Shown here piece by piece: positions 7,594 through 16,201 of a stretch of 64,000 nucleotides of DNA. The position numbers and the translations under genes are program-made. The first letter of the stretch is position 1, and every line of letters begins with the position of its first letter. The notes under the pieces are model-generated. The model had not been told where the DNA came from, did no database searches, and worked only from the letters and a program-made list of their open reading frames with translations. The DNA comes from Amphritea atlantica. GTDB taxonomy: Bacteria; Pseudomonadota; Gammaproteobacteria; Pseudomonadales; Balneatricaceae. The stretch covers positions 1,913,001 to 1,977,000 of the forward strand of contig CP073344.1 of the NCBI GenBank assembly GCA_024397875.1, given 5' to 3'.

Positions 7594-7920
7594 GAACACA
7601 TTCCATTCGAATCCACAGAGAAGTCATTAATTGCTGTTGCCAGCCGCGCCTTATAGCAGCACCCATAATTCTGATTACGTTAAATAACTCAGGGCTGCCC
7701 TGAATTTACCAGGGGCTACAGAGCATCCTACCCATAAACATCCTATTTAACATAATATACATTATACGCAGTCTTTAATTTATAGAAATTACCGCTATTC
7801 AGGCTACTCAGTGTTAGCTAAGGCTTACTACGTTAAATACAGAATGGGATAAAAATAGCGTGCGCTACGTGAAAAATCTGAAGGTTTTGTTGGTAGATGC
7901 CAGAGAGGATTCTCCGCACG

Positions 7921-7949
7921 AAAAAAAACAGGCGATTATGCCTCGCCTG
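7921..7949 (-). terminator. Intrinsic terminator of the response-regulator side
   Basis: On the minus strand CAGGCG, a 9-base loop and CGCCTG are followed by eight T's (complement of 7921-7928). It lies 61 bases past the stop of the small gene at 8010-8288 and closes that minus-strand gene group. Confidence 0.85.
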
Positions 7950-8009
7950 CTCTGATTACTGCCCGTCTGAAATGCACTGAAGATTACGATAAAAAACTGA
8001 TGTCTTAGA

Positions 8010-8288
8010 TCAGGATATCAGTATGGGCTGTTCCGGAGATTCGTAACTACAAACCAGGTATGGAGAAACCGCTACCAGTTCATGGGTTTGATATGACTGA
8101 ACGATCAGCTCCTGCGCACCACATGTTTTATCGATTTTTGCGAGCACCTGATAAGGCGCCCCCCTGCATAGCAATCGCCGGTTGCTGCTATAAAAATCGG
8201 CATCAAGATATATTTCATCTCCGACGTGAATTTCACGCCAGAGAAAATCAGCTTCAAGAATAAGCTCAGACTGATCCTGATCGTACAT
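8010..8288 (-). CDS. Small protein of unknown function (92 aa)
   Basis: I do not recognise this 92-residue acidic protein. It begins MYDQDQSELI and has alternating hydrophobic and charged stretches that suggest beta strands (for example VGDEIYLDADFY and QELIVQSYQTHELVAV). Cysteines occur at residues 41, 56 and 80. There is no signal peptide or membrane segment. Support for it being real comes from its position between the response regulator and a strong minus-strand terminator. The upstream gap to the regulator is about 50 bases, so the two may share a transcript. Confidence 0.5.
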   Translation of the reverse strand: MYDQDQSELILEADFLWREIHVGDEIYLDADFYSSNRRLLCRGAPYQVLAKIDKTCGAQELIVQSYQTHELVAVSPYLVCSYESPEQPILIS

Positions 8289-8339
8289 AGACTACGCCTC
8301 AAATTGGCACGCGAATAATATGCGGTCTGAATGAAGTAT

Positions 8340-9005
8340 TCAGGCCTCTACAATATTATGACGTATCGCTATATGTACAAGTTCAGAATTATTATTGATA
8401 CCCAGTTTGCGCAGGATATTGGCGCGATGAGCATGTACCGTTTTGGGGCTGAGGAACATTTTTTCGGCGATCTGAGCCGCAGCCTGACCCTGTGCGAGAC
8501 AGGAAAATATCTGAAATTCCCGCTTGGTGAGCTTACTAAAGGGTGAATGACTATCAGCAGCGCCGGGAACCAGCATTTCACGAATACTCTCTGCGTAGTA
8601 TGTTCGCCCTTCTGAAACCTCGTAGACGGCCTTCAGAAGCTCATCAGGCGCGCAACGCTTAGTCAGATAGCCAGAGGCACCGGCCTGAACTACATGAGCA
8701 GGAAACGGCTCGCTTTCCATAACAGTCAGCACCAGGACTTTTGCATCAGGATCTTTAGCACGAATGACCCGTATCGCTTCCAACCCCCCGTAAATCTGGA
8801 CGCCATCGCCATCAGATGCATGAGAAGGCATGGACAGGTCCATGATCACCACGTCCGGACGGACAGAAAAATACTTCGCTACTGCCTCCTGACCACTACT
8901 GGCCTCGGCAACAATATCGATCCCACTGTCATTATCCAGCAAGCGCTGAAAACCAGCCCTGACAACCGGGTGATCATCAACCAGCAATACCTTGATAGCT
9001 CTCAT
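8340..9005 (-). CDS. NarL/FixJ-family response regulator, UvrY/GacA-like
   Basis: The 221-residue protein has a receiver domain with the acidic pocket D10/D11, phospho-acceptor D56 in VIMDLSMP, the conserved Thr in LVLTV and Lys in GYLTK, followed by a LuxR-type helix-turn-helix (about 150-215: LTKREFQIFSCLAQG and LSPKTVHAHRANILRKLGI). Sequence motifs such as VQAGASGYLTK, the SPF linker and ELVHIAIRH closely resemble UvrY/GacA. It carries about ten extra residues (SHASDGDGVQ) just after the phosphorylation loop. In many gammaproteobacteria uvrY is directly upstream of uvrC; here no uvrY lies there and this gene is several kb downstream of uvrC-pgsA. Its sensor kinase is not in the window. Confidence 0.82.
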   Translation of the reverse strand: MRAIKVLLVDDHPVVRAGFQRLLDNDSGIDIVAEASSGQEAVAKYFSVRPDVVIMDLSMPSHASDGDGVQIYGGLEAIRVIRAKDPDAKVLVLTVMESEPFPAHVVQAGASGYLTKRCAPDELLKAVYEVSEGRTYYAESIREMLVPGAADSHSPFSKLTKREFQIFSCLAQGQAAAQIAEKMFLSPKTVHAHRANILRKLGINNNSELVHIAIRHNIVEA

Positions 9006-9082
9006 TTATAGTTCAGATCCGTTTGAATATTCTATCGATGGGCTGATTATACTGATCACTGAGCAGTAATGCAGTGTTTAGA

Positions 9083-9538
9083 TTAAGTATTGCTATCACT
9101 TCCAATAACACTATCCGCTCCGAAATACACACCATGGGTATCAATATCCAACGCTACAGCAGGCGATACATCCTCAGCACTGACGACAACCGGTATGGCA
9201 ACCAGCTCATCACTATATCCGATCAGCTTGATACCCTCCTTCCTGCAATGCATCAGAACTTTCTCAAGCGCTCTGATTACTGCGGCCTGGCGAGTGCTGA
9301 GGTGGCGGTCACTGGGCTGATCATCGGATGGTTTTTTACTGGTAACCTGCCGGGTAGCGTACCCCTGCTCATCGACCAGTTGCAATGTGATGCCGGCAAG
9401 CTTCTCCTTAACAAGAACGACCTTGGCAAGATTGAAAACCGGTTCATCTGTACAGCAAACGGCCCCATCAGGATCACAGCTTTTAATCCCTTCAAGAATC
9501 TCTTCGTACGATGAACCCTTATCCAGATATGTATCCAT
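9083..9538 (-). CDS. Protein of unknown function (151 aa)
   Basis: I do not recognise this soluble 151-residue protein. It contains CDPDGAVCCTDEPV near residues 21-34, a charged middle with KKPSDDQPSDRH (68-79), then a predicted helix (TRQAAVIRALEKVLMHCRKEG) and a hydrophobic stretch near VAIPVVVSAEDVSPAVALDI. It lies 20 bases downstream of the KfrA-like gene on the same strand and 77 bases before the response regulator, which suggests a small co-oriented group. No membrane segment or leader is visible. Confidence 0.5.
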   Translation of the reverse strand: MDTYLDKGSSYEEILEGIKSCDPDGAVCCTDEPVFNLAKVVLVKEKLAGITLQLVDEQGYATRQVTSKKPSDDQPSDRHLSTRQAAVIRALEKVLMHCRKEGIKLIGYSDELVAIPVVVSAEDVSPAVALDIDTHGVYFGADSVIGSDSNT

Positions 9539-9558
9539 AGTCTCAAATATTCAAGTAG

Positions 9559-10431
9559 TTATGACTTTAACTTAAAGTTTTCCAATAGAGAGTGGAGTCG
9601 CTCAATCTCACTCTCTTTGTCCTTTAACCGGGCCTCAAGCAGCGAACCCGCGTTCCCTGCACCCAGCTTCTGTTCCATCTCACGATAGCGCATATCCTGC
9701 TGGCTGATTACCTGCTCCAGCTGATATTTGTCCTTGATACTCTGCCGCTCAACTTCAAGCAGCGAGTCTCTGAGCTGACGGTTTTCATCCTGAAGAATAC
9801 GATTGTGTTTTTCAAGCCTCGAAGCCTCTCCCTCAAGGTACTGATTTTTATGCTGATACTCCAGCATTTCCTGTCGCTGATTACCACCACCCTTGCGTTC
9901 AAGCTGCTCCAGTGTGATTTCAAACTCTTTAACCTGACGCCTGAAGTCCCGATTCTCAGCCTCCAGCCGCATCTCGCGCTCATCCTGCAACCGCTGTTTT
10001 TTCTGCAGCTCGGCGATTGTTTCGAGATACCGCTGATTCTCATCGAGCAGCTTATCTGACAAATCCTGAAGGCGACGCAGATCATCGCGGGCATCAGTGC
10101 TGCGCCCTTCCAGCTCAGCTTTCAACTCCAGGTAGTGCTGTTCAAGCTGCTCCCGCTGATCTGACAATTGGTGCTCAGCATATGCCAGCGCCTGCTGCCA
10201 GAGGGTGTTTGCACTATTAAATACCGGTTCTGGTATTTCCGGGCGGGAATTCTGCTCAATCAGGCGCTTACCCAGCCCTTGCCACCAATCATTCAGTGCT
10301 TTATTGATTGTGGTCAGACTGCCTGACCCAAGCGCGTTTCGCACCATCTGCTGGGTTGGCTTTCGCCCCTCAGCCAACAGATTATCTGCGATCTCAAATA
10401 CTTTTTCGTAGGTCTTGGGAGTCATAGTCAT
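9559..10431 (-). CDS. KfrA-like coiled-coil DNA-binding protein
   Basis: Residues 1-55 match the KfrA N-terminal DNA-binding domain: YEKVFEIADNLLAEGRKPT, then VRNALGSGSLTTINKALNDW. The rest (about 85-285) is almost continuous heptad coiled coil rich in Glu, Gln, Arg and Leu. KfrA proteins of plasmids bind their own promoter and form filamentous scaffolds that help partition DNA; chromosomal relatives are common but poorly studied. A role in nucleoid or accessory-DNA organisation here is inference. The gene precedes two small genes and the response regulator on the same strand and is divergent from gap. Confidence 0.75.
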   Translation of the reverse strand: MTMTPKTYEKVFEIADNLLAEGRKPTQQMVRNALGSGSLTTINKALNDWWQGLGKRLIEQNSRPEIPEPVFNSANTLWQQALAYAEHQLSDQREQLEQHYLELKAELEGRSTDARDDLRRLQDLSDKLLDENQRYLETIAELQKKQRLQDEREMRLEAENRDFRRQVKEFEITLEQLERKGGGNQRQEMLEYQHKNQYLEGEASRLEKHNRILQDENRQLRDSLLEVERQSIKDKYQLEQVISQQDMRYREMEQKLGAGNAGSLLEARLKDKESEIERLHSLLENFKLKS

Positions 10432-10618
10432 GATATTAAAAATACATAATACATATTGGATACTTATCCTATATCAGCCACCACACAACCACCAGTAAAA
10501 TCAGTTTTGGCGAACACAAACCAGCAACCCTCGCCCATGCGAATATCAGCTGATTCTTTGATTTCCGCCATTATCGCCTTATGCTGAAACAAAACCAATG
10601 CAACAGAAGGAGCATGCC

Positions 10619-11629
10619 ATGACAATCAGAGTCGCGATTAATGGGTATGGTCGTATCGGTCGCAATATACTCCGCGCCCTTTACGAATCAGGTAAGAACA
10701 CTCAGATTAGAATTGTTGCAATCAATGATCTCGGCGATAGCCGGGTTAATGCACACCTCACCGAGTTCGATAGCGTACACGGTCATTTCAGCTACCCGGT
10801 CAGCGCTGAGGGTAACATTATGAAAGTCGCCGGTGACAGTATTAAAATACTCAGCGAAGCCGACCCCCACACCCTGCCATGGACCGAACTGGAGATTGAT
10901 ATTGTCTACGAATGCACCGGCCGGTTTACCAGCCGCGAAGCGGCTGCAGTTCATCTGGATCAGGGCGCTAAACGGGTACTGGTCTCTGCGCCGGCAAGCA
11001 ACGCCGACGCCACGATTGTTTATGGCGTTAACCAGTCGATCCTTAGGCCTGAACACAAAGTTATCTCCAACGCCTCCTGCACTACCAACTGCCTGGCACC
11101 GGTAGCCAAGATTCTGAATGACACTATTGGTATCACGGAGGGTATTATGACCACCATCCACGCTTACACCAATGATCAACACCTGTCTGATGTTTACAGC
11201 AACGATATCTACCGCGCCCGGGCTGCAACGCTGTCGATGATCCCGACCCGTACCGGGGCCGCTGAAGCGGTGGGTATTGTAATGCCGGAACTAAAAGGCA
11301 GACTGACAGGCATGGCTGTGCGCGTCCCTACCGCCAACGTTTCACTGGTTGACCTGTGTTTTGTACCGCAACGAAAAACCTCAGTGGAAGAGATCAATCA
11401 GCTTATGCGGGAAGCATCGAAAGGCAGCCTGCAAAACATCCTGGAATACAACGAATTACCGCTGGTCTCTGTCGACTTCAATCATCACCCGGCCTCGTCA
11501 ATTTTTGACAGCACTCAGACACGCGTCATGAATGGCCTGGTGAAGGTGTTTGCCTGGTACGATAACGAATGGGGATTCTCCAACCGAATGCTGGACACAA
11601 CACTGGAGCTTTTCAAAAATGAGCAATAG
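10619..11629 (+). CDS. gap: Type I glyceraldehyde-3-phosphate dehydrogenase
   Basis: The Rossmann motif [10 protein letters not shown] opens the protein, and the catalytic Cys sits in [12 protein letters not shown] with its partner His in [10 protein letters not shown]. The inner region [20 protein letters not shown] and the closing [11 protein letters not shown] are typical of GAPDH. It oxidises glyceraldehyde 3-phosphate to 1,3-bisphosphoglycerate with NAD(P). Erythrose-4-phosphate dehydrogenase (epd) is a close relative, but the YTNDQ and PTRTGAA segments favour GAPDH. The longer frame starting at 10598 is disfavoured, because AGAAGGAG at about 10605-10612 is well placed for the ATG at 10619. 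The gene stands alone on the plus strand. Confidence 0.9.
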   Translation: MTIRVAINGYGRIGRNILRALYESGKNTQIRIVAINDLGDSRVNAHLTEFDSVHGHFSYPVSAEGNIMKVAGDSIKILSEADPHTLPWTELEIDIVYECTGRFTSREAAAVHLDQGAKRVLVSAPASNADATIVYGVNQSILRPEHKVISNASCTTNCLAPVAKILNDTIGITEGIMTTIHAYTNDQHLSDVYSNDIYRARAATLSMIPTRTGAAEAVGIVMPELKGRLTGMAVRVPTANVSLVDLCFVPQRKTSVEEINQLMREASKGSLQNILEYNELPLVSVDFNHHPASSIFDSTQTRVMNGLVKVFAWYDNEWGFSNRMLDTTLELFKNEQ

Positions 11630-11675
11630 GACTGATCAATATTGAGGGTTTTAAATAATAAAGGAAGGGTGTAGA

Positions 11676-11751
11676 TGGAGCGGAATATCGGGCTCGAACC
11701 GACGACCTGAACCTTGGCAAGGTTCCGCTCTACCAACTGAGCTAATTCCGC
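11676..11751 (-). tRNA. tRNA-Gly (GCC), copy 1
   Basis: The minus strand reads GCGGAATTAGCTCAG at the 5' end with a TTGCCAA anticodon loop, a GGTTCGAGCCC T-arm and encoded CCA. It is identical over 76 bases to the copy at 12008-12083. Confidence 0.97.
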
Positions 11752-11790
11752 CTCACATACCTTTTTATACCAGATCGGACGATCTGTAAA

Positions 11791-11877
11791 TGGTGCCCGG
11801 AGCCGGACTTGAACCGGCACGAAGTTTCCTTCGGGAGATTTTAAGTCTCCTATGTCTACCGATTCCATCATCCGGGC
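11791..11877 (-). tRNA. tRNA-Leu (TAA)
   Basis: Class II tRNA of 87 bases including CCA. The acceptor GCCCGGA pairs with TCCGGGC, the anticodon loop is CTTAAAA, and the long variable arm contains CGAAGGAAACTTCG. Confidence 0.96.
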
Positions 11878-11887
11878 AAAGCAAATA

Positions 11888-11961
11888 TGGAGGCGCGGGT
11901 CGGAATCGAACCGGCGTTCACGGAGTTGCAGTCCGCTGCATGACCACTCTGCCACCGCGCC
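11888..11961 (-). tRNA. tRNA-Cys (GCA)
   Basis: 74 bases with acceptor GGCGCGG paired to CCGCGCC, an anticodon loop around CTGCAAC and encoded CCA. The Gly-Cys-Leu grouping after pgsA is common in gammaproteobacteria. Confidence 0.96.
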
Positions 11962-12007
11962 TTTAGGTAAAACCATACATACCTTTCAATCCTACCTTAA
12001 GTAGGAC

Positions 12008-12083
12008 TGGAGCGGAATATCGGGCTCGAACCGACGACCTGAACCTTGGCAAGGTTCCGCTCTACCAACTGAGCTAATTCCGC
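12008..12083 (-). tRNA. tRNA-Gly (GCC), copy 2
   Basis: Identical in all 76 bases to copy 1 at 11676-11751. It is the first tRNA after pgsA, so the four tRNAs are transcribed in the order Gly, Cys, Leu, Gly. Confidence 0.97.
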
Positions 12084-12195
12084 ATGCTTCCGAAGAAGTG
12101 GTGCGTATTATAGACAGCTCACCTTTTATGTCAACAACTTTTCAGCGGTAAAAAAGTGCAATCAGATTAATAAGTTAGATCTGTATACCGATTGA

Positions 12196-12744
12196 TCAGA
12201 TATCGTCTGTCAGGTCCGGCCAGGCGGCTTTCAGATAAACATACATAGACCAGAGCGTCAGTACTGATGCCACATACAGCGCTCCGATGCCGATCCAGGA
12301 GAATAAAGTATAGGGCACTGCAGCCAGCATGATAAAGATCGACAGCATCTGCAAAGCCGTTTTTAATTTACCGACATAGGATACGGCAATATTCGCCCGC
12401 TTACCCAGCTCAGCCATCCATTCACGCAACGCCGAGATTACGATCTCCCGGCCAATGATGATGATGGCTGGCACGGTAATCCAGAAATTAGAGTAGGTAT
12501 CAACCAGCAACACCAGCGCGGTAGCCACCATCAGCTTGTCCGCTACCGGATCCAGAAATGCTCCGAACGGTGAGGTCTGATCCAGCTTACGGGCCAGATA
12601 ACCATCGAACCAGTCAGTGATCGCCGCGAGCGCAAACACCAGCGCCGCCGCCATCGGCCCCCAGGCATACGGGAGGTAATAGATCAGTACGAATACAGGA
12701 ATCAGAACAATGCGTAGCAGAGTCAGGATATTGGGTATTTTCAT
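12196..12744 (-). CDS. pgsA: CDP-diacylglycerol-glycerol-3-phosphate 3-phosphatidyltransferase
   Basis: The 182-residue inner-membrane enzyme starts MKIPNILTLLRI and holds the CDP-alcohol phosphotransferase signature D-G-x2-A-R-x8-G-x3-D-x3-D (DGYLARKLDQTSPFGAFLDPVADK, about residues 48-70). Four or more membrane segments are visible. It forms phosphatidylglycerophosphate, the first committed step to phosphatidylglycerol and cardiolipin. It lies about 55 bases downstream of uvrC and upstream of the tRNA group, the usual uvrC-pgsA-tRNA order. Length is normal. Confidence 0.95.
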   Translation of the reverse strand: MKIPNILTLLRIVLIPVFVLIYYLPYAWGPMAAALVFALAAITDWFDGYLARKLDQTSPFGAFLDPVADKLMVATALVLLVDTYSNFWITVPAIIIIGREIVISALREWMAELGKRANIAVSYVGKLKTALQMLSIFIMLAAVPYTLFSWIGIGALYVASVLTLWSMYVYLKAAWPDLTDDI

Positions 12745-12799
12745 CGACGTTCAGTTTTCCTGTTGCAGCGGGACAGATTTGGCAGTGTACAGCTTGCCA

Positions 12800-14716
12800 T
12801 TAAGGATCAGGATGCAGGGTAGCATAAATATCTTCGGCAATTTTGCGGCTTATAGTAGAGACTTTTCCAATTTCTTCAATACTTGCGGTTTCAATCGACT
12901 GAACACTGCCAAAATGTTTCAGCAATTCCCGCCGCCGCTTAGGCCCGACTCCCGGAATACCCTCGAGGGATGATTTGCGTCGCGCTTTACCTCTTCTGGC
13001 CCGGTGACCGGTAATGGCAAAGCGATGCGCCTCGTCGCGGATATACTGAATCAGATGCAGTGCCGGCGAATCAGCCCGCAGAGCTACTTCAGCACCGCTA
13101 TCACCCATAATAAGTGTTTCCAGCCCTGCCTTTCTGTCGCTTCCCTTGGCGACACCCACGATTAAAACCTCTTCGATTTGCAGCTCTGCCAAGACCTCGA
13201 CCGCCTGAGCAACCTGCCCTTTACCACCATCGATCAATAGAATATCCGGCAGCTTGCCTTCGCCTTTTTTCAAGCGCGTATAACGGCGCGTGAGTGCCTG
13301 ATGCATCGCGGCATAATCATCACCGCCAGTAATACCCTCAATATTGAAATGGCGATAATCGGATTTCAGGGGGCCGTTACGATCAAAAACGACGCAGGAG
13401 GCAACCGTCGCTTCTCCTGAGCTATGACTGATATCAAAGCACTCCATCCGCTGCGGAATCGCATCCAGTTGCAACGCATCCTGCAGAGACAGATAACGGT
13501 TGTAGATATTCTGCTTGCTGGCCAGATGACTTTGCAGGTTCTGCTCAGCATTGGTCTGAGCCAGCTTTTGCCAGCCAGCCTTATCGGAACGCACTTTATG
13601 AACCAGCGTGACTTTACGCCCACTACGATCACTCAGCGCCTCTTCAAGCACCTCACGATCGACAGCTTCTTCAACCGTAATCAACACCGGGGGAATCTCC
13701 CGGCCACTTGCCAGATACCATTGTGCGATAAACGCAGAGAGCAATTCTTGCGGTGTTTCTTCAATACTAAAACGGGGATGATAAACCTTGCTGCCAATTA
13801 TCCGCCCGCCTCTGACGAACAGCATATGCATACAGACCGCTCCAGACTGCTGAGCACAACCGATTACATCGGCATCGCCGCTCTGGCCGCTGACATGCTG
13901 CTGCTCCTGTACCTGCTGCAGACTGGATATCTGATCTCGATAGATGGCAGCATCTTCAAAATTCAGCGCCAGTGACGCCTGATCCATCTGCTCGGCCAGT
14001 TCATCCATGATTTTGCTATTTTTGCCCTCCAGAAACATCATCGCATGACGAATATCTGTCTGATATGCCTCAGGCGTTGGAATGCCGACACAGGGGCCAC
14101 TGCATCGTTTAATCTGATATTGCAGGCAGGGTCTTGAACGGTTTTTGAAAAAGCTCTCTTCGCATTGTCGGATGCGAAACACCTTTTGCATAATCGCCAG
14201 ACTGTCGCGCACTGCGCCGCTACTGGGAAAGGGACCAAAATAGCGCCCCTTTTGCCGCTTTGCTCCCCGATGAAAGCGAACCGCCGGATATTCCTGCTCG
14301 GTGGAAACGAAGATATAGGGATAAGATTTATCATCCCGCAGCAGAATATTGTAGGGCGGACGGTTGGTTTTGATCAGGTTCTGCTCTAACAACAGCGCTT
14401 CTGTTTCGCTGTTAGTAACCGTAACCTGGATATCGGCAATACGACTGACCAGCGCCTGCGTCTTAATATTCAGACCCGTGGGACGAAAGTAGCTGCTGAC
14501 CCGGTTTTTCAGGTTTTTCGCTTTACCAACATAAAGAATTTCACCACTGCTGTTGAACATCTGATAGATGCCCGGCCTGCGGGTCAATCGTGAAAGAAAA
14601 CTCTTACTGTCAAACGATGGACTATCACCCTGATGTTCCTGCTGATTCAGCTCTGCAAGCGATTCGCTGTTATGCGGGTCAGTGATGTTAGCGTCTTTAT
14701 CCGGTATCTCATTCAT
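12800..14716 (-). CDS. uvrC: UvrABC excinuclease subunit C
   Basis: UvrC makes the two incisions around a lesion in nucleotide excision repair, together with UvrA and UvrB. The 638-residue product has an N-terminal GIY-YIG nuclease (RRPGIYQMFNSSGEILYVGKAKNLKNRV, about 46-73), a UvrB-binding UVR segment near 220-250, an RNase H-like endonuclease domain with DISHSSG and LIDGGKGQ, and tandem C-terminal helix-hairpin-helix motifs (GIPGVGPKRRRELLKHFGS). An acidic tail of about 40 residues precedes the GIY-YIG domain, slightly longer than in E. coli. pgsA follows directly. Confidence 0.96.
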   Translation of the reverse strand: MNEIPDKDANITDPHNSESLAELNQQEHQGDSPSFDSKSFLSRLTRRPGIYQMFNSSGEILYVGKAKNLKNRVSSYFRPTGLNIKTQALVSRIADIQVTVTNSETEALLLEQNLIKTNRPPYNILLRDDKSYPYIFVSTEQEYPAVRFHRGAKRQKGRYFGPFPSSGAVRDSLAIMQKVFRIRQCEESFFKNRSRPCLQYQIKRCSGPCVGIPTPEAYQTDIRHAMMFLEGKNSKIMDELAEQMDQASLALNFEDAAIYRDQISSLQQVQEQQHVSGQSGDADVIGCAQQSGAVCMHMLFVRGGRIIGSKVYHPRFSIEETPQELLSAFIAQWYLASGREIPPVLITVEEAVDREVLEEALSDRSGRKVTLVHKVRSDKAGWQKLAQTNAEQNLQSHLASKQNIYNRYLSLQDALQLDAIPQRMECFDISHSSGEATVASCVVFDRNGPLKSDYRHFNIEGITGGDDYAAMHQALTRRYTRLKKGEGKLPDILLIDGGKGQVAQAVEVLAELQIEEVLIVGVAKGSDRKAGLETLIMGDSGAEVALRADSPALHLIQYIRDEAHRFAITGHRARRGKARRKSSLEGIPGVGPKRRRELLKHFGSVQSIETASIEEIGKVSTISRKIAEDIYATLHPDP

Positions 14717-14741
14717 CCGCGTATTCTAACTGTGCACCCTT

Positions 14742-15062
14742 CTACTTCTCAAGAATATTCAATAACTTATTGGCATCCATATGGTAATGAGTCGCTTCTG
14801 CATGAATTTTCTCCAGCTCTTTTCGGGTGTCATCGGCGATACCCGCGCCACGGGACAAACTGACCTCGAGATAAACACTGATCTCAGCATAATAATAAAG
14901 CCTTGCATCAAACTTTTGTGCCCGCTTTAGCTTTGATAGCGAAATTTGAGCGCCATTGAGCATGATAGTATTGATGTCAGAATCACTCATGAGAGGATGA
15001 CGGTCTTTTTCATTAGGCATAAGTTGAACTTGATTTGCGCGAGAACGTGTATTTGGTGCCAT
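14742..15062 (-). CDS. Protein of unknown function (106 aa)
   Basis: I do not recognise this 106-residue protein. Its second half (about 40-106) is strongly helical and charged (KLKRAQKFDARLYYYAEISVYLEVSLSR and a closing DANKLLNILEK). An AGGA sequence lies about ten bases before the ATG; a second ATG 15 codons on is also possible. It is upstream of uvrC on the same strand, where uvrY is often found in relatives, with a gap of about 25 bases, so it may be co-transcribed with uvrC-pgsA. No signal peptide is visible. Confidence 0.55.
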   Translation of the reverse strand: MAPNTRSRANQVQLMPNEKDRHPLMSDSDINTIMLNGAQISLSKLKRAQKFDARLYYYAEISVYLEVSLSRGAGIADDTRKELEKIHAEATHYHMDANKLLNILEK

Positions 15063-15144
15063 GAGACATCCTGATAAAAGTAGAGTAAAGTTATTGGTAT
15101 CGTATCACTTTATGAGCTTTTCACATCAATGTGAATTATGTTTT

Positions 15145-16104
15145 ATGAGCAGTAATCGAAGCCATCGCTCTGATCACGCCGCTGAAGGTTTGATTCCGAA
15201 GCCCGGTTCACTTGAGTCAGGTTCAGTGTACCAGCAAGAGGTGGTCCGGGATCTGCACTGGCTCATCTACAGCCCCTCGCTGATGACAACTCCTGACCCC
15301 GAATCATCTGACTGGCTGTTTACTGCTCCTGACATTGATGCTCAGCTTGCCAGCCTCGACAAAAATCCCCAGCCACTCATTAGCCAACTGCGCCAGCAGG
15401 CTCAGTTCAGACTCGGCTATTATTTCGAAGATCTGGTAAGGCTTTACATAAAGATATTCACTCAGCCTGTTGATCTTAAATACAATATCCAGGTTTCCAG
15501 AGACAAGACTACCGTGGGAGAATATGATTTTCTCATGGCATTACAAAACGGTATCAAGGTGCATATTGAGGCCGCTGTAAAGTTTTATCTGTGCACTTCT
15601 GATGATATTAATCACTGCACCCTGAACGATTTTATCGGTCCAAACCGCTCTGACAGACTCGATCGAAAATGGCAACGGCTGACCGGTCATCAGCTACAAC
15701 TGTCAAAAACAGATGCCGGTAAAAACCGGGCAATAGCACTGGGCCTGTTGCCGGATCGTCACTCACTGCTGCTGCGGGGCTATCTGTTTTACCCCTACCC
15801 TCAGTGGCAGCAATACAATCCCCCTGCCCCCATCAGCCCTGAACATCTTAAGGGGTGGTGGATCAGAGCCGCAGAAGCGGACTCGCTGGGGGATGATTAT
15901 CAGTATGTTATCCTGATGAAACCCCGCTGGCTGGCTCTGGCACGCTGCTGCTTTCAGGAAACCCTGTCAAATGCTGAACTGATAAAAGCGACTGACAGTA
16001 TTACCACCCCAATGCTGATCGCCCGGCTAGGGTTTAAGGATGGCCTCTGGCGTGAAACCGACCGGGGCTTCATCGTGCCGGATAACTGGAATCTGCAGAC
16101 CTGA
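15145..16104 (+). CDS. DUF1853 family protein
   Basis: The product matches DUF1853: VVRDLHWLIYSPSL near the N-terminus, RLGYYFEDLVRLYIK, a KFYL segment, DFIGPNRSDRLDRKWQRLTGHQ, and a C-terminal PRWLALAR. The invariant acidic and lysine residues in 'EYDFLMALQNG..VHIEAAVKFYL' resemble a PD-(D/E)xK nuclease core, but activity is unproven for the family. The open frame begins at 15061; I prefer the Met at 15145 because the longer form would overlap the start of the divergent gene and family members begin close to the VVRDL segment. No clear ribosome site decides the start. Confidence 0.75.
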   Translation: MSSNRSHRSDHAAEGLIPKPGSLESGSVYQQEVVRDLHWLIYSPSLMTTPDPESSDWLFTAPDIDAQLASLDKNPQPLISQLRQQAQFRLGYYFEDLVRLYIKIFTQPVDLKYNIQVSRDKTTVGEYDFLMALQNGIKVHIEAAVKFYLCTSDDINHCTLNDFIGPNRSDRLDRKWQRLTGHQLQLSKTDAGKNRAIALGLLPDRHSLLLRGYLFYPYPQWQQYNPPAPISPEHLKGWWIRAAEADSLGDDYQYVILMKPRWLALARCCFQETLSNAELIKATDSITTPMLIARLGFKDGLWRETDRGFIVPDNWNLQT

Positions 16105-16159
16105 TCTGATCCCAATCACTCCTGACCTGAGATCAACCGGCAGAGCAAATTACAGACAC

Positions 16160-16187
16160 AAAAAAAGCAGCTCAGGGCTGCTTTTTC
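16160..16187. terminator. Bidirectional intrinsic terminator
   Basis: A-run, AGCAGC, short loop, GCTGCT, T-run. It can end the DUF1853 transcript on plus and the small membrane-protein transcript on minus, which converge here. Confidence 0.85.
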
Positions 16188-16201
16188 AGAAAATCTGCTT
16201 A

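Noticed and set aside
7364..7666. Overlapping frames on both strands in the gene-free stretch
   Set aside because: Neither has a ribosome site or a recognisable protein; the translated SGFRRND-like phrase is typical of chance translation of intergenic repeats.
10598..10618. Seven-codon upstream extension of gap
   Set aside because: It overlaps the strong ribosome site for the ATG at 10619.
10619..11629. Erythrose-4-phosphate dehydrogenase (epd) call
   Set aside because: The catalytic-region motifs YTNDQ and PTRTGAA are GAPDH-like, and there is no pgk or fba next to it as in epd clusters.
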